From SZUA-186 sp041552135 (lineage in GTDB: Bacteria > Pseudomonadota > Gammaproteobacteria > UBA9214), in NCBI GenBank assembly GCA_041552135.1, contig JBFELL010000145.1, positions 1 through 7,343 on the forward strand: a stretch of 7,343 nucleotides of DNA. The letters run 5' to 3'. The notes beneath the pieces are model-generated. The model did not search any database. It had not been told where the DNA came from and saw only the letters and a list, made by a program, of their open reading frames with translations. Below are positions 1-6,871 of this stretch, in pieces. Positions within the stretch are counted from its first letter, which is position 1. Every line of letters starts with the position of its first letter. A program made the translations under genes and the position numbers.

Positions 1-27
1 AGCTGTTCTTCGGACAGTGTTTTCCCC
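1..27 (+). terminator. possible plus-strand terminator, cut by the window edge
   Basis: A short stem-loop with a C(TTCG)G tetraloop lies at about 2-18: CTGTTC pairs imperfectly with GACAG, with one T bulged. It is followed by TGTTTT and then CCCC. A UUCG loop followed by a T run is typical of intrinsic terminators, but this T run is short and the stem may be cut off on the left. It would end a plus-strand gene lying to the left, converging on ubiI. The rest of 28-87 shows no gene. Confidence 0.3.
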
Positions 28-87
28 TATACGGATACTATTCACAAGCCGCAACGGGACATGGATGAACGGATCAGCTCAAAACGG

Positions 88-1284
88 TCACCGGGCCAGG
101 GCCGGCAGGTCGCCGGCAAGCCCCATGGCATGTCGCATCAGGCGCTCTTTCGCCGGGCTCGCCCTGTTCATCATCGCCAGGGCGAGGTTGCGCGTCCATC
201 TCAAGGGGGGCTGGTTGTTGCTGAACAGCAGGTTAAAGGCATCCATGGCGGACATCATCATCAGGTTGTCGCCCCGGCGCCAGCGCTCGTAGCGTCGCAG
301 CACCGGCACACCGCCCGGGTCCCTGCCCTGGCCGCGCGCCGCCAGTATCACCTCGGCCAGGGCAGCCGCATCCAGCAGACCGAGGTTGACACCCTGACCC
401 GCCAGCGGGTGTATGGTATGTGCCGCATCACCGGCCAGCGCCACGCGCTCACGCACATAATGTTCGGCGTGCATCCGCCGCAGGGGCCAGGACTCGCGCG
501 TCCCGGAATCGACGATCTCGCCCAGACGATGGTCAAAGGCCTCGCCCAGTGCCGCGTGAAAGTCGGGCTGCTCAAGTGCCAGCACGGCGTCGATCTCCGT
601 TTCCGGCAATGTCCAGACGATGGAACTCCAGCCATCGGCCATGGGCAAAAACGCCAGCGGGCCACCCGGCAGGAAACGCTGCCACGCCGTGTCGCCGTGG
701 TGTTGTTCGGTGCGCACCGCCGCCACCAGGCTGCTCTGGTGATACTCGTGCACGCGTGTCGGCATAGCGAACCATTCACGCACCGGAGATCGCGCGCCAT
801 CCGCGCCGACGACGAGGCTGCCCGACAGCACCGTGCCGTCTTCCAGCACCACCTCCGCCTGTTCACCGGTAATCCGGATATCCGAGAACCTGGCGGGGCA
901 GAACAGCGACACTGCCGGTAATGCCTGCACACTGTCCAGCACCGCGGCCTGGATCCGGCGCGGCTCCAGGATGTGACCCAGATGCGGTTCACCGATCATG
1001 GCGCAGTCGAAGTCGATCTCGCCACTGCCGCCGGCATCCCAGACGTGCATCTTCTGAAACGCATGGCCGGTCTCGGCAAGTGCCTCCCACACCGACAGGG
1101 CGGAAAAGATACGCTCCGAGGCACGGCTGATGGCATACACGCGCGGTTCCCGTTCCCGCGTATCGATTACCGGCCGTTCCCTGGCCTCCAGCAGGGCCAC
1201 CGTGACGCCTTCACGCCCCAGGGCGCAGGCCAGCGTCGCGCCGATAATCCCGCCGCCGACAATAATGACGTCAAACTGTTGCAT
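88..1284 (-). CDS. ubiI: UbiI/VisC-type FAD-dependent 2-octaprenylphenol hydroxylase
   Basis: A 398-aa flavoprotein monooxygenase of the UbiH/UbiF/UbiI/COQ6 family. In E. coli, UbiI adds the C5 hydroxyl of the ubiquinone ring in aerobic synthesis, as part of the soluble Ubi complex. Visible features, in order: an N-terminal Rossmann motif with G10, G12 and G15 for FAD; the family's DG motif at D162-G163 (VVGADGARSPVRE); and the second FAD motif GDAAHTIHPLAGQGVNLG at 285-302. The C-terminal pattern NNQPPLRWTRN (356-366) followed by RHAMGLAGDLPALAR (384-398) resembles E. coli UbiI/VisC. The length is close to E. coli UbiI (about 400 aa). It is the last visible gene of the minus-strand unit, 30 nt after the ubiH stop, with a weak ribosome binding site (GAG-like), so it probably depends on upstream transcription. 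UbiF or another C6/C5 hydroxylase cannot be fully excluded from sequence alone; the family call is much surer than the ring position. Confidence 0.9.
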   Translation of the reverse strand: MQQFDVIIVGGGIIGATLACALGREGVTVALLEARERPVIDTREREPRVYAISRASERIFSALSVWEALAETGHAFQKMHVWDAGGSGEIDFDCAMIGEPHLGHILEPRRIQAAVLDSVQALPAVSLFCPARFSDIRITGEQAEVVLEDGTVLSGSLVVGADGARSPVREWFAMPTRVHEYHQSSLVAAVRTEQHHGDTAWQRFLPGGPLAFLPMADGWSSIVWTLPETEIDAVLALEQPDFHAALGEAFDHRLGEIVDSGTRESWPLRRMHAEHYVRERVALAGDAAHTIHPLAGQGVNLGLLDAAALAEVILAARGQGRDPGGVPVLRRYERWRRGDNLMMMSAMDAFNLLFSNNQPPLRWTRNLALAMMNRASPAKERLMRHAMGLAGDLPALAR

Positions 1285-1314
1285 GGCAGCCGCTCAAATC
1301 CGTGGAACACGACA

Positions 1315-2532
1315 TCAAAGCGGCAACCCCCTCGCCAGGCGCGGCACGCGCCCGCCGCGCCCCATTGTCATCCGTGTGAGCAGGCGCTTCGCCGGCGGCA
1401 GCAGGTCGAGCGCCAGCATGCCGGCGCCGCGCACCGGCCCCAGCGCCGGCACAGGCAGGGTGAAGAGTCTTGCCAGCCCGTCGGTAAAGGCCGTTACCCG
1501 CCGGTGGTCGGCTTCACGCCAGCTGGCGTAGCACTGCGTCACCGCCGCATCGCCCGGGTCCTGCCCGCCGCGCACGGCATCCACCACGACCTCGGCCAGT
1601 ACGGCAACATCGCGTGCCCCCAGGTTGAAACCCTGCCCGGCGATCGGGTGCAGGGTGTGGACGGCATTACCGACCAGAGCGAGCCGCTTGCCGGTGGATG
1701 CCCTGGCCTTCACCAGGCGCAATGGCCACGCCTGGCGCCGGCCAACACGCTGCAGGCGACCCAGCCGGAAGCCAAAGCGTTCCTGCAGCCGCGCCAGAAA
1801 CTCGCCGTCCGACAACCCCATCACCCGGTCCGCCTGCTCCGTCGCAACCGTCCACACCACGGCACAGCGCTGCTCGCTCATCGGCAGCAGGGCCAGCGGA
1901 CCGGTGTCGGTGAAGCGTTCGTAGGCAATGCTGTTGTGCGGCAATTGCGGTGTAACATTGGTAATGATGGCCGTCTGATGATAGTCCCTGGCGACCGCCT
2001 CGATGCCGAACTGTTCACGCACCGGAGAATCGGCACCATCGGCGGCAACAAGCAGTTGCGCCGTGAGCGTTGTCATGACCCCGTCCTGCTCGATTTCGAC
2101 GCTGGCGCGGTGGTCGTCGCTGCCGATGCGGCCCAATACCGCCGGGCAGTACATGTCGATGCTGTCGTCCTGCGCGATTGCCTCGCCGAGCACCTGCCCG
2201 ATGGCCCGTGCAGGCACGACATAGCCCAGGGCAGGCAGCCCCTCCTCCTCGCGGGTCATGCGGGTAAAGCCGAAATGACCACGGTCCGATACGTGTATCC
2301 GGTGAATCGGCGTGGCGTCATCAACCAGCCTGTCCCATAACTGCAAACCATCGAAGATCCGGCGCGTACCCTGGGCCACGGCAATCGCGCGATCGTCATA
2401 GCCCGGCTCGGCGCGGGTATCGAAGCGCACGGCCTCGACCATGGCAATACCCAGGCCCTGCCCGCGCAGGGCCCGCGCCAGGGTGGCGCCGACCATGCCA
2501 CCGCCGATAATCAGGATGTCATAGTGTTTCAT
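1315..2532 (-). CDS. ubiH: UbiH, 2-octaprenyl-6-methoxyphenol hydroxylase
   Basis: A 405-aa FAD monooxygenase paralogous to the adjacent ubiI. UbiH adds the C1 hydroxyl during ubiquinone synthesis. The Rossmann motif IIGGGMVGATLARAL lies at 8-22, the DG motif at D165-G166 (VAADGADSPVRE), and the C-terminal FAD motif is GNAVHTLHPIAGQGFNLG at 288-305. The GN in place of the usual GD, and RDVAVLAEV just after, match E. coli UbiH and separate it from UbiI/UbiF. YDDRAIAV (45-52) is also a family region. An in-frame ATG 13 codons upstream (2571) gives a longer frame, but MKHYDILIIGGG at 2532 puts the FAD motif at the normal distance from the N-terminus and is preceded by an ACAGG ribosome-binding sequence. 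It lies 52 nt after pepP and 30 nt before ubiI, which supports one operon. No key residue appears to be missing. Confidence 0.93.
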   Translation of the reverse strand: MKHYDILIIGGGMVGATLARALRGQGLGIAMVEAVRFDTRAEPGYDDRAIAVAQGTRRIFDGLQLWDRLVDDATPIHRIHVSDRGHFGFTRMTREEEGLPALGYVVPARAIGQVLGEAIAQDDSIDMYCPAVLGRIGSDDHRASVEIEQDGVMTTLTAQLLVAADGADSPVREQFGIEAVARDYHQTAIITNVTPQLPHNSIAYERFTDTGPLALLPMSEQRCAVVWTVATEQADRVMGLSDGEFLARLQERFGFRLGRLQRVGRRQAWPLRLVKARASTGKRLALVGNAVHTLHPIAGQGFNLGARDVAVLAEVVVDAVRGGQDPGDAAVTQCYASWREADHRRVTAFTDGLARLFTLPVPALGPVRGAGMLALDLLPPAKRLLTRMTMGRGGRVPRLARGLPL

Positions 2533-2584
2533 CGCAATGCCTGTCGAGTTCAAGCCCGGGACCTCCGCCAATGGCCGGCGACCG

Positions 2585-3889
2585 TCAGCTCATCACCGAC
2601 TCGATCTCTGCCACGGTTTTCGGTGCCGCGGCGCTAAGGACCTCGTGCCCGTCCCTTGTCACCAGCACATCGTCCTCGATGCGGATACCGGTATTCCACC
2701 ACTTGCGTGACACACCGCGGCTGCCGGCCGGGATATAGAGACCGGGCTCCACGGTCAGCACCATTCCGGGCTCCAGCACGCGCCACTCGCCCCCGACCTT
2801 GTAGTCACCGACGTCATGCACATCCATGCCGAGCCAGTGCCCGGTGCGGTGCATGTAGAAGCGGCGATACGCCTCCTGCCGGATCAGTTGCGCCGGCTTG
2901 CCCTTCAGGATACCCAGCTTGATCAGGCCGCGTGTCAGCACCCTGACGGCCGCGGCATGCGGTGCATTCCAGTGATTGCCCGGGGCCACTTTACTGATGG
3001 CGGCCAGCTGGGCAGCCAGCACCACCTCGTAGAGCGCCCTCTGTGCCTCGCTGAAGCGACCGTTGACCGGGAAGGTGCGCGTGACATCCGAAGCATAGCA
3101 GTCGTATTCGGCGCCCGCGTCGATCAGCAGCAGGTCGCCGTCGCACAGCTGCGAGGCATTCGCCGTGTAATGCAGGATGCAGCCGTTCTCTCCCCCGCCG
3201 ACTATGGAAGAATAAGCCGGCACCATGCCGGCGCTGCGGAATTCATGCAGCAGCTCGGCCTCGATCCCGTATTCATGCATGCCCGGGCGGCAGGCCTGCA
3301 TGGCACGCCGGTGAGCGCGGCATGCCACTTTCGCTGCCGTGCGCATGACACGCACCTCCGAGCGACTCTTGTACAGCCGCATGTCATGCAGCAGGTGCTC
3401 CAGGGAGATGAATTCATCGGGTGCCCGCGTGCCGGCACGCCCGCCCTGCCGCAAGCGGTTCACCCAGTCGAGGATACGCCGGTCGAACGCCGGATCATTG
3501 CCCATGGTGTAGAACACCCGGTCGCAGCGCTCCAGCAGCCCGGGCAGAATGTCACCGATGTCGCCGATCGGAAACGCATCATCGGCGTCCCAGGATTCGA
3601 CCGCGCCAGCGGTGCCGGCGCGACGCCCCGTCCAGGTTTCCATTTGCGGATCGCGCTCCCGGCAAAACAGCAGATACTCGCCGTGCTTGCGGCCCGGCGC
3701 AAGTACCGCAACGGCCTCGGGTTCCGGAAAGCCGGTGAGATAGTAAAAATCGCTGTCAGCACGAAACGGGAACTCGACATCGCGGTTGCGCGTGCGCTCC
3801 GGCGCCGTCGGGATAATGGCGATGGAATCCCTGCCCATCATCCGCATGAGCTGTTTGCGGCGGCGGATAAATTCCTTGCGGCTAATCAT
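2585..3889 (-). CDS. pepP: Xaa-Pro aminopeptidase (aminopeptidase P)
   Basis: A 434-aa cytosolic M24B metallopeptidase that removes the N-terminal residue when proline is second. The N-terminal creatinase-like domain (about 1-170) includes the FRADSDFYYLTGFPEPEAV signature at 42-60. The catalytic pita-bread domain follows. All five expected dinuclear metal ligands can be assigned: D257 and D268 (LLLIDAGAEYDCYASDVTRTF), H351 (HRTGHWLGMDVHDVG), E381 (LTVEPGLYI) and E405 (GIRIEDDV). H240 (ILHYTAN) and H358 match the conserved auxiliary histidines. E. coli PepP is 441 aa. The open frame extends to 4003, but the extension is Cys/Arg-rich, overlaps ygfB and does not resemble the family. MISRKEFIRRR at 3889 has a good AGGA ribosome binding site 6-7 nt upstream. 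It sits 55 nt downstream of ygfB and 52 nt upstream of ubiH, the usual gammaproteobacterial order. Confidence 0.95.
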   Translation of the reverse strand: MISRKEFIRRRKQLMRMMGRDSIAIIPTAPERTRNRDVEFPFRADSDFYYLTGFPEPEAVAVLAPGRKHGEYLLFCRERDPQMETWTGRRAGTAGAVESWDADDAFPIGDIGDILPGLLERCDRVFYTMGNDPAFDRRILDWVNRLRQGGRAGTRAPDEFISLEHLLHDMRLYKSRSEVRVMRTAAKVACRAHRRAMQACRPGMHEYGIEAELLHEFRSAGMVPAYSSIVGGGENGCILHYTANASQLCDGDLLLIDAGAEYDCYASDVTRTFPVNGRFSEAQRALYEVVLAAQLAAISKVAPGNHWNAPHAAAVRVLTRGLIKLGILKGKPAQLIRQEAYRRFYMHRTGHWLGMDVHDVGDYKVGGEWRVLEPGMVLTVEPGLYIPAGSRGVSRKWWNTGIRIEDDVLVTRDGHEVLSAAAPKTVAEIESVMS

Positions 3890-3944
3890 GGCGGTTCCTG
3901 TTCGGTGACGACCGGATCGCGCGCCTGGCGGCAGCCATGGCGGA

Positions 3945-4550
3945 CTACTGCAATCGTGGCGGCGCCTGCACCGGCTGCAATTCCTCGTGGCACAGCAGTG
4001 CACTCATGCGAACGTACTCGACGATCTCCTGGTAGGCGGCCTCCTCGGTTTCTTCACTGGTCTCGTAATCGTACCGGGTATTCGATATCTCGAAAAAGTC
4101 GTGCATGATTTCGGCAACGTTGCCCGGCTTTCTGCTGTCATCCCGCACGCCACCCAGTGCGAGGCCGTAGAGAAACCCCTGACACCACTGCCCGAGTGCC
4201 TGGCTGCGCATCCCCAGCGGCAGTTCATCATCCGGCAGCAGCAGGACCAGGTCCAGGTCACCGTCATTGAGTTTCAGCAGCGTGCCGGCGTAGAGGGTCG
4301 CCAGCCTGTCGGCAGCGGTCTGTGCGGCGGCACTCAGTGTATTGCCTTCACCCAGCAGGTGCTCCAGCCAGCCCCGTCTGGGCGCACTGCCGGCGGCGCA
4401 GATCATGCCGCATATCAGCCCGTGACTCTCGGCGGCCCCGCATTCGGCACCGGCCGCCTGCAAAGCGTCATCCAGTTCTGCATAACCGGGCAACCCGATG
4501 TCTCCCACGCACATCACCTCGCGATCCAGGCACTGACAGACCGGTGTCAT
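3945..4550 (-). CDS. ygfB: YgfB / UPF0149 family protein
   Basis: About 201 aa from this start. It carries the UPF0149 signatures: ESHGLICGMIC near the N-terminus; a central LPDDELPLGMRSQALGQW followed by CQGFLYGLAL; an acidic stretch YDYETSEETEEAAYQ; and EIVEYVRMSALLCHEEL near the end. The family is small and mostly helical with no known enzyme activity. In Pseudomonas aeruginosa YgfB has been reported to oppose AlpA-driven ampDh3 expression, but a general role is unsettled. The start is uncertain. ATG at 4550 lies 12 nt after a predicted transcription start and has AAGG almost touching it. ATG at 4514 (189 aa, MCVGDIGLPGY) aligns best with the E. coli N-terminus and has GAGG only 2 nt away. 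ATG at 4595 lies upstream of the predicted promoter and is unlikely. It is the first gene of the minus-strand unit with pepP-ubiH-ubiI. Confidence 0.88.
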   Translation of the reverse strand: MTPVCQCLDREVMCVGDIGLPGYAELDDALQAAGAECGAAESHGLICGMICAAGSAPRRGWLEHLLGEGNTLSAAAQTAADRLATLYAGTLLKLNDGDLDLVLLLPDDELPLGMRSQALGQWCQGFLYGLALGGVRDDSRKPGNVAEIMHDFFEISNTRYDYETSEETEEAAYQEIVEYVRMSALLCHEELQPVQAPPRLQ

Positions 4551-4568
4551 GCCTTGTTGAGCTTGCAG

Positions 4569-4577
4569 ATTATCGCA
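4569..4577 (-). promoter_or_regulatory. extended -10 promoter candidate for ygfB-pepP-ubiHI
   Basis: On the minus strand the sequence reads TGCGATAAT: an extended TGn followed by GATAAT (5 of 6 bases match TATAAT). The expected transcription start is about 4562. No good -35 box is present at 16-18 nt spacing, which is normal for extended -10 promoters. It would give a 12-nt leader to the ATG at 4550 or 48 nt to the ATG at 4514. Confidence 0.45.
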
Positions 4578-4630
4578 CACTCGGTGACAGACCATGCAGG
4601 TCGCCGGTGTGCACCCGGATTGCGGCGCAA

Positions 4631-4659
4631 TTGACCGGAAGCGGGAAGCACACTATATT
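4631..4659 (+). promoter_or_regulatory. sigma70-type promoter of the zapB-like/zapA unit
   Basis: TTGACC at 4631-4636 and TATATT at 4654-4659 are separated by exactly 17 nt. Each hexamer matches the sigma70 consensus at 5 of 6 positions. Standard geometry (last -10 base at -7) puts +1 at 4666, the A of the ATG of the next gene. It faces away from the ygfB promoter, with the two -10 boxes about 80 bp apart. Confidence 0.7.
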
Positions 4660-4665
4660 GACTGC

Positions 4666-4899
4666 ATGACAGATAAAGCAGAAACCCCGGGCATTGGCCA
4701 GGAAATGGAACGGCTGGAAGGACAGGTCGAGTTCCTGCTGGACACACTGGAACGCCTTATGAAAGAGAACCGCTCCCTTCGCGCCCAGCAGGACACACTC
4801 TCCACCGAACGCGCCAATCTTCTGGAAAAACATGACATGGTACGCACACGGGTCGAGGGCATTATCACCCGTCTCAAATCTATGGAGAATGGCGCATGA
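4666..4899 (+). CDS. small coiled-coil protein, TIGR02449 / ZapB-like
   Basis: A 77-aa protein that is nearly all coiled coil. Hydrophobic or tolerated core residues recur at 17, 21, 24, 28, 31, 35, 38, 42, 45, 49, 52, 56, 59, 63, 66, 70 and 73, an unbroken 3-4 heptad pattern with N35 as a buried polar position. It resembles the short protein found just before zapA in pseudomonads (TIGR02449 type), notably in NLLEKHDMVRTRVEGIITRLK. By position and fold it probably works with ZapA at the Z-ring, like ZapB in E. coli, but this is inference. Its stop overlaps the zapA start (ATGA), suggesting translational coupling. No ribosome binding site lies at normal spacing before ATG 4666; the predicted transcript begins at that ATG. 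An internal ATG at 4705 would give 64 aa, with AGGA too close to it. An upstream in-frame ATG at 4594 lies before the promoter and is rejected. Confidence 0.85.
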   Translation: MTDKAETPGIGQEMERLEGQVEFLLDTLERLMKENRSLRAQQDTLSTERANLLEKHDMVRTRVEGIITRLKSMENGA

Positions 4900-5213
4900 G
4901 CGACACCGGCAATGCCGTCAAGATCCATATCATGGACAAGGAATACCTGGTTGCGTGCCCGAAAGAGGAACAGGCTGCGCTGCTGGAATCGGCAAGGTAT
5001 CTCAATGACAGAATGACTGATATTCGGGAAAGCGGAAAGGTCGTCGGCATTGACAGAATCGCCGTCATAACAGCACTCAACATGGCGCACGATATCATCG
5101 CGTCCGGCACCCCGAATGACAGCGACATGGATACCTGCGGTGAGCGCCTGCGGCAGCTCAACACCAGGATCGGTGAGGCGCTGGACAAGTACAGACTCGC
5201 GGGGCTTAACTGA
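4896..5213 (+). CDS. zapA: cell division protein ZapA
   Basis: A 105-aa cytosolic Z-ring-associated protein that bundles and crosslinks FtsZ filaments (E. coli ZapA is 109 aa). The N-terminal globular domain shows VKIHIMDKEYLVACPKEEQ (8-26), then the helix AALLESARYLNDRMTDIRE (27-45), where LN.R...I is a family feature. RIAVITALNMAHDIIA (54-69) matches the conserved helix with ALN. The C-terminal helix ERLRQLNTRIGEALDKY forms the dimer coiled coil in known structures. The ATG overlaps the previous stop by 4 nt. GGAGA about 9 nt upstream is a good ribosome binding site inside the preceding gene. The gene is followed 27 nt later by 6S RNA, the same zapA-ssrS-fau order as in E. coli. Confidence 0.94.
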   Translation: MSDTGNAVKIHIMDKEYLVACPKEEQAALLESARYLNDRMTDIRESGKVVGIDRIAVITALNMAHDIIASGTPNDSDMDTCGERLRQLNTRIGEALDKYRLAGLN

Positions 5214-5240
5214 CCGGCCCCTGCCACATAACCTGAATCA

Positions 5241-5424
5241 GGCATCCCCTGCTGTGTTCGATAGTGACTTAGATCTCCTTGAGCCTAATTTCCAATCCAG
5301 GGGACAGTTAACTGATGTTGGTGTGCACGTCCGCCACTGGCGGAAAGCCTGAGACATCACAGCCGTCCCCCCTTGAACCTCCGGTTCAGGGGCAAAAGTC
5401 ACAACGGCACGAGCGGAGGATGCC
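5241..5424 (+). ncRNA. ssrS: 6S RNA
   Basis: A 184-nt RNA gene, the same length class as E. coli 6S, which binds sigma70 RNA polymerase by mimicking an open promoter. Boundaries are taken from the terminal helix GGCATCC (5241-5247) / GGATGCC (5418-5424). Further helices, 5' to 3': GTGACTT (5264-5270) with AAGTCAC (5396-5402); GGGGAC (5300-5305) with GTCCCC (5365-5370); GATGT (5314-5318) with ACATC (5354-5358); apical TCCGCC (5330-5335) with GGCGGA (5339-5344). A local hairpin, CTTGAACC with GGTTCAGG, lies in the 3' side of the central bubble. Conserved words include TGTTCG, CCTTGAGCC, GTGTGCACGTCCG and AAGCCT. By alignment with E. coli, product RNA would start opposite about 5288-5289 and begin AUUAGGCUCAAGG; this is inference. 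No clear own promoter is visible (CTTAAC and TAACCT are poor), so it may be processed from the zapA transcript. Confidence 0.94.
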
Positions 5425-5465
5425 TCCCTTTACAGCCTTCCTGAACCTGTCCGCGCCTGAACCGC

Positions 5466-6089
5466 ATGGCCGCTGAACCACGCGAAGAAAATCGACGGGC
5501 CGTGCGCCGGGAGATTCGCCGGCAACGCAGACAGCTCAGCGATGCACAACAGGCCGTCAGCGCCCTGCAACTGGCCGCACATGCCGGCAGGGACCGACTG
5601 GTCCTCAACAGCCGGCATATTGCGGTATACCTGCCATCGGACGGTGAAATCGACCCGCAACCGTTGATGCAATACCTGTGGTCACTCGGGAAAACCCTCT
5701 ACCTGCCCATTCTGGTCCCGTTATCCGGACAGCGATTGTGGTTCTCCTCGTATTCCCCGGGCGACCGGCTGGTCCTCAACCGCTTCGGCATTCCGGAGCC
5801 GGAGCGGACACACCACCAGCGCATCAGGCCGACGGCACTGGATCTGGTATTGACACCGCTGGTTGGCTTCGATGACACGGGACACCGGCTCGGGATGGGC
5901 GGCGGCTATTACGACCGCACATTTGGATTTCTCAACAAACGAACCCGCTGGCGGAAACCACGCCTGATGGGCCTGGCCTACGAACTGCAACGCTGCCAGA
6001 CACTGACACGTGCATCCTGGGACGTTGACCTGGATGCCGTCGCTACCGAACTGGCGGTCTATCATTTCAACCGGCAGGACCGTGCCTGA
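5466..6089 (+). CDS. fau: 5-formyltetrahydrofolate cyclo-ligase
   Basis: A 207-aa cytosolic enzyme (also called YgfA or MTHFS) that uses ATP to convert 5-formyl-THF to 5,10-methenyl-THF, returning stored or inhibitory folate to one-carbon metabolism. Features: basic N-terminal helix RRAVRREIRRQRRQLS (10-25); YLPSDGEIDPQPL (55-67), the substrate region; FGIPEPE (107-113); DLVLTPLVGFDDTGHRLG (126-143); and the signature GMGGGYYDRTF (143-153), the family's ATP/phosphate loop. It ends with DVDLDAVATE (186-195), as is usual. The start lies 41 nt after the 6S RNA. No clear ribosome binding site precedes it, and no other Met occurs before residue 68. In E. coli the gene is co-transcribed with ssrS, and the same seems likely here. 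The gene is intact. Confidence 0.94.
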   Translation: MAAEPREENRRAVRREIRRQRRQLSDAQQAVSALQLAAHAGRDRLVLNSRHIAVYLPSDGEIDPQPLMQYLWSLGKTLYLPILVPLSGQRLWFSSYSPGDRLVLNRFGIPEPERTHHQRIRPTALDLVLTPLVGFDDTGHRLGMGGGYYDRTFGFLNKRTRWRKPRLMGLAYELQRCQTLTRASWDVDLDAVATELAVYHFNRQDRA

Positions 6090-6163
6090 GCAACGCCGCG
6101 GCAGTAAACATCCGGACACGCAGAATTGTATCTTTTTGACAACACTTCATTCAGGACACTTCA

Positions 6164-6622
6164 ATGAATTACTGGTTAATGAAATCGGAACCGGATGTCT
6201 ATGGCATCGACCACCTCAAGGCAGCCAGCAGGAAAACCGATACCTGGGACGGCGTGCGCAACTACCAGGTACGCAACATGATGCGCGATGACATGAAAAA
6301 GGGTGACCTCGCGTTTTTCTACCATTCCAACTGCAAGGAACCCGGAATTGCAGGCATCATGAAAATTGTTCGCGAGGGTTATCCCGACTTCACCGCTTTC
6401 GATCCGAAGGAAAAATATTTCGATCCGAAAAGCGATCCGGCGAATCCGCGCTGGTTCATGGTGGACGTTCGTTATGTCCGGAAACTGAAACGTGTCATCA
6501 CGCTGAGCGAACTGAAGACATACCCGGAACTGGAAGACCTGCCACTGATAAGGCGCGGCAACCGGCTTTCGGCAATGCCGCTAAGCAAGCAACACTGGGA
6601 CTTCATACTCTCGCTTGAATGA
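6164..6622 (+). CDS. EVE domain-containing protein (THYN1-like)
   Basis: A 152-aa single-domain protein that is all EVE fold, related to the PUA/YTH superfamily and to eukaryotic thymocyte nuclear protein 1. Signature regions: MNYWLMKSEPDVYGIDHL (1-18); WDGVRNYQVRNMMR (28-41), containing the conserved W and RNYQARN-like motif; KGDLAFFYHSN (46-56); PGIAGIMKIVREGYPD (60-75); RWFMVDVRYV (96-105); and LPLIRRGNRLSAMPLSKQHW (126-145). EVE domains are thought to bind modified bases in DNA or RNA, and standalone bacterial members are widespread; the ligand here is unknown. AGGA about 8 nt upstream is a good ribosome binding site. The gene follows fau by 74 nt with no convincing promoter or terminator between them, so co-transcription is likely. 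It has no fused restriction or other effector domain, so a defence role is not indicated. Confidence 0.93.
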   Translation: MNYWLMKSEPDVYGIDHLKAASRKTDTWDGVRNYQVRNMMRDDMKKGDLAFFYHSNCKEPGIAGIMKIVREGYPDFTAFDPKEKYFDPKSDPANPRWFMVDVRYVRKLKRVITLSELKTYPELEDLPLIRRGNRLSAMPLSKQHWDFILSLE

Positions 6623-6871
6623 CTACCGGCATTATCAGGCAGAAGCCGTAAAGTCGGTTTTCCTTACCCCCGGGATGCACTGTAACTACAGGTATTTCCT
6701 GCCAGTTTCTGTCTTTTGTCACACAAACAGGTACAGCTTGCGACATCACAATCAACACCTCCCGCCGCACCATTGCTCCGCCCAAGGCTGCTTGCAGGAG
6801 GTACACACACGCTGCAAGCATGCACTGCATTTTCGTTTCGTAATTACGCGCACGCGGTTGTTCCGAACAGC

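Noticed and set aside
61..2340. Long plus-strand open frames of 286 and 455 codons opposite ubiI and ubiH
   Set aside because: They are antisense to clearly recognised genes. Their products are rich in Arg, His, Gln and Pro without any family motif, as expected of shadow frames in G+C-rich DNA.
3890..4003. N-terminal extension of PepP to an ATG at 4003
   Set aside because: The extra 38 residues are Cys/Arg-rich, overlap ygfB and are unlike the family. The ATG at 3889 has a proper ribosome binding site and the normal PepP N-terminus.
2816..4634. Plus-strand open frames of 430 and 215 codons opposite pepP and ygfB
   Set aside because: The opposite strand encodes PepP with all metal ligands and YgfB with its family motifs. 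The plus-strand products have no recognisable domain and overlap each other.
6136..6165. Perfect TTGACA -35 box before the EVE gene
   Set aside because: No -10 box occurs at 16-18 bp. The best match, TTCAAT, overlaps the EVE start codon, so a promoter here is not supported.
6603..6830. Minus-strand open frame of 75 codons in the intergenic region, with an internal ATG at 6746 (47 codons) preceded by GGAGG
   Set aside because: GGAGG is 11 nt from that ATG, the product has no recognised motif, and it overlaps the end of the EVE gene. There is too little to support a gene.
6796..6843. AGGAGG at 6796-6801 followed by a seven-codon frame at 6820 (MHCIFVS)
   Set aside because: The spacing of 18 nt is too long and there is no other start at usable distance.
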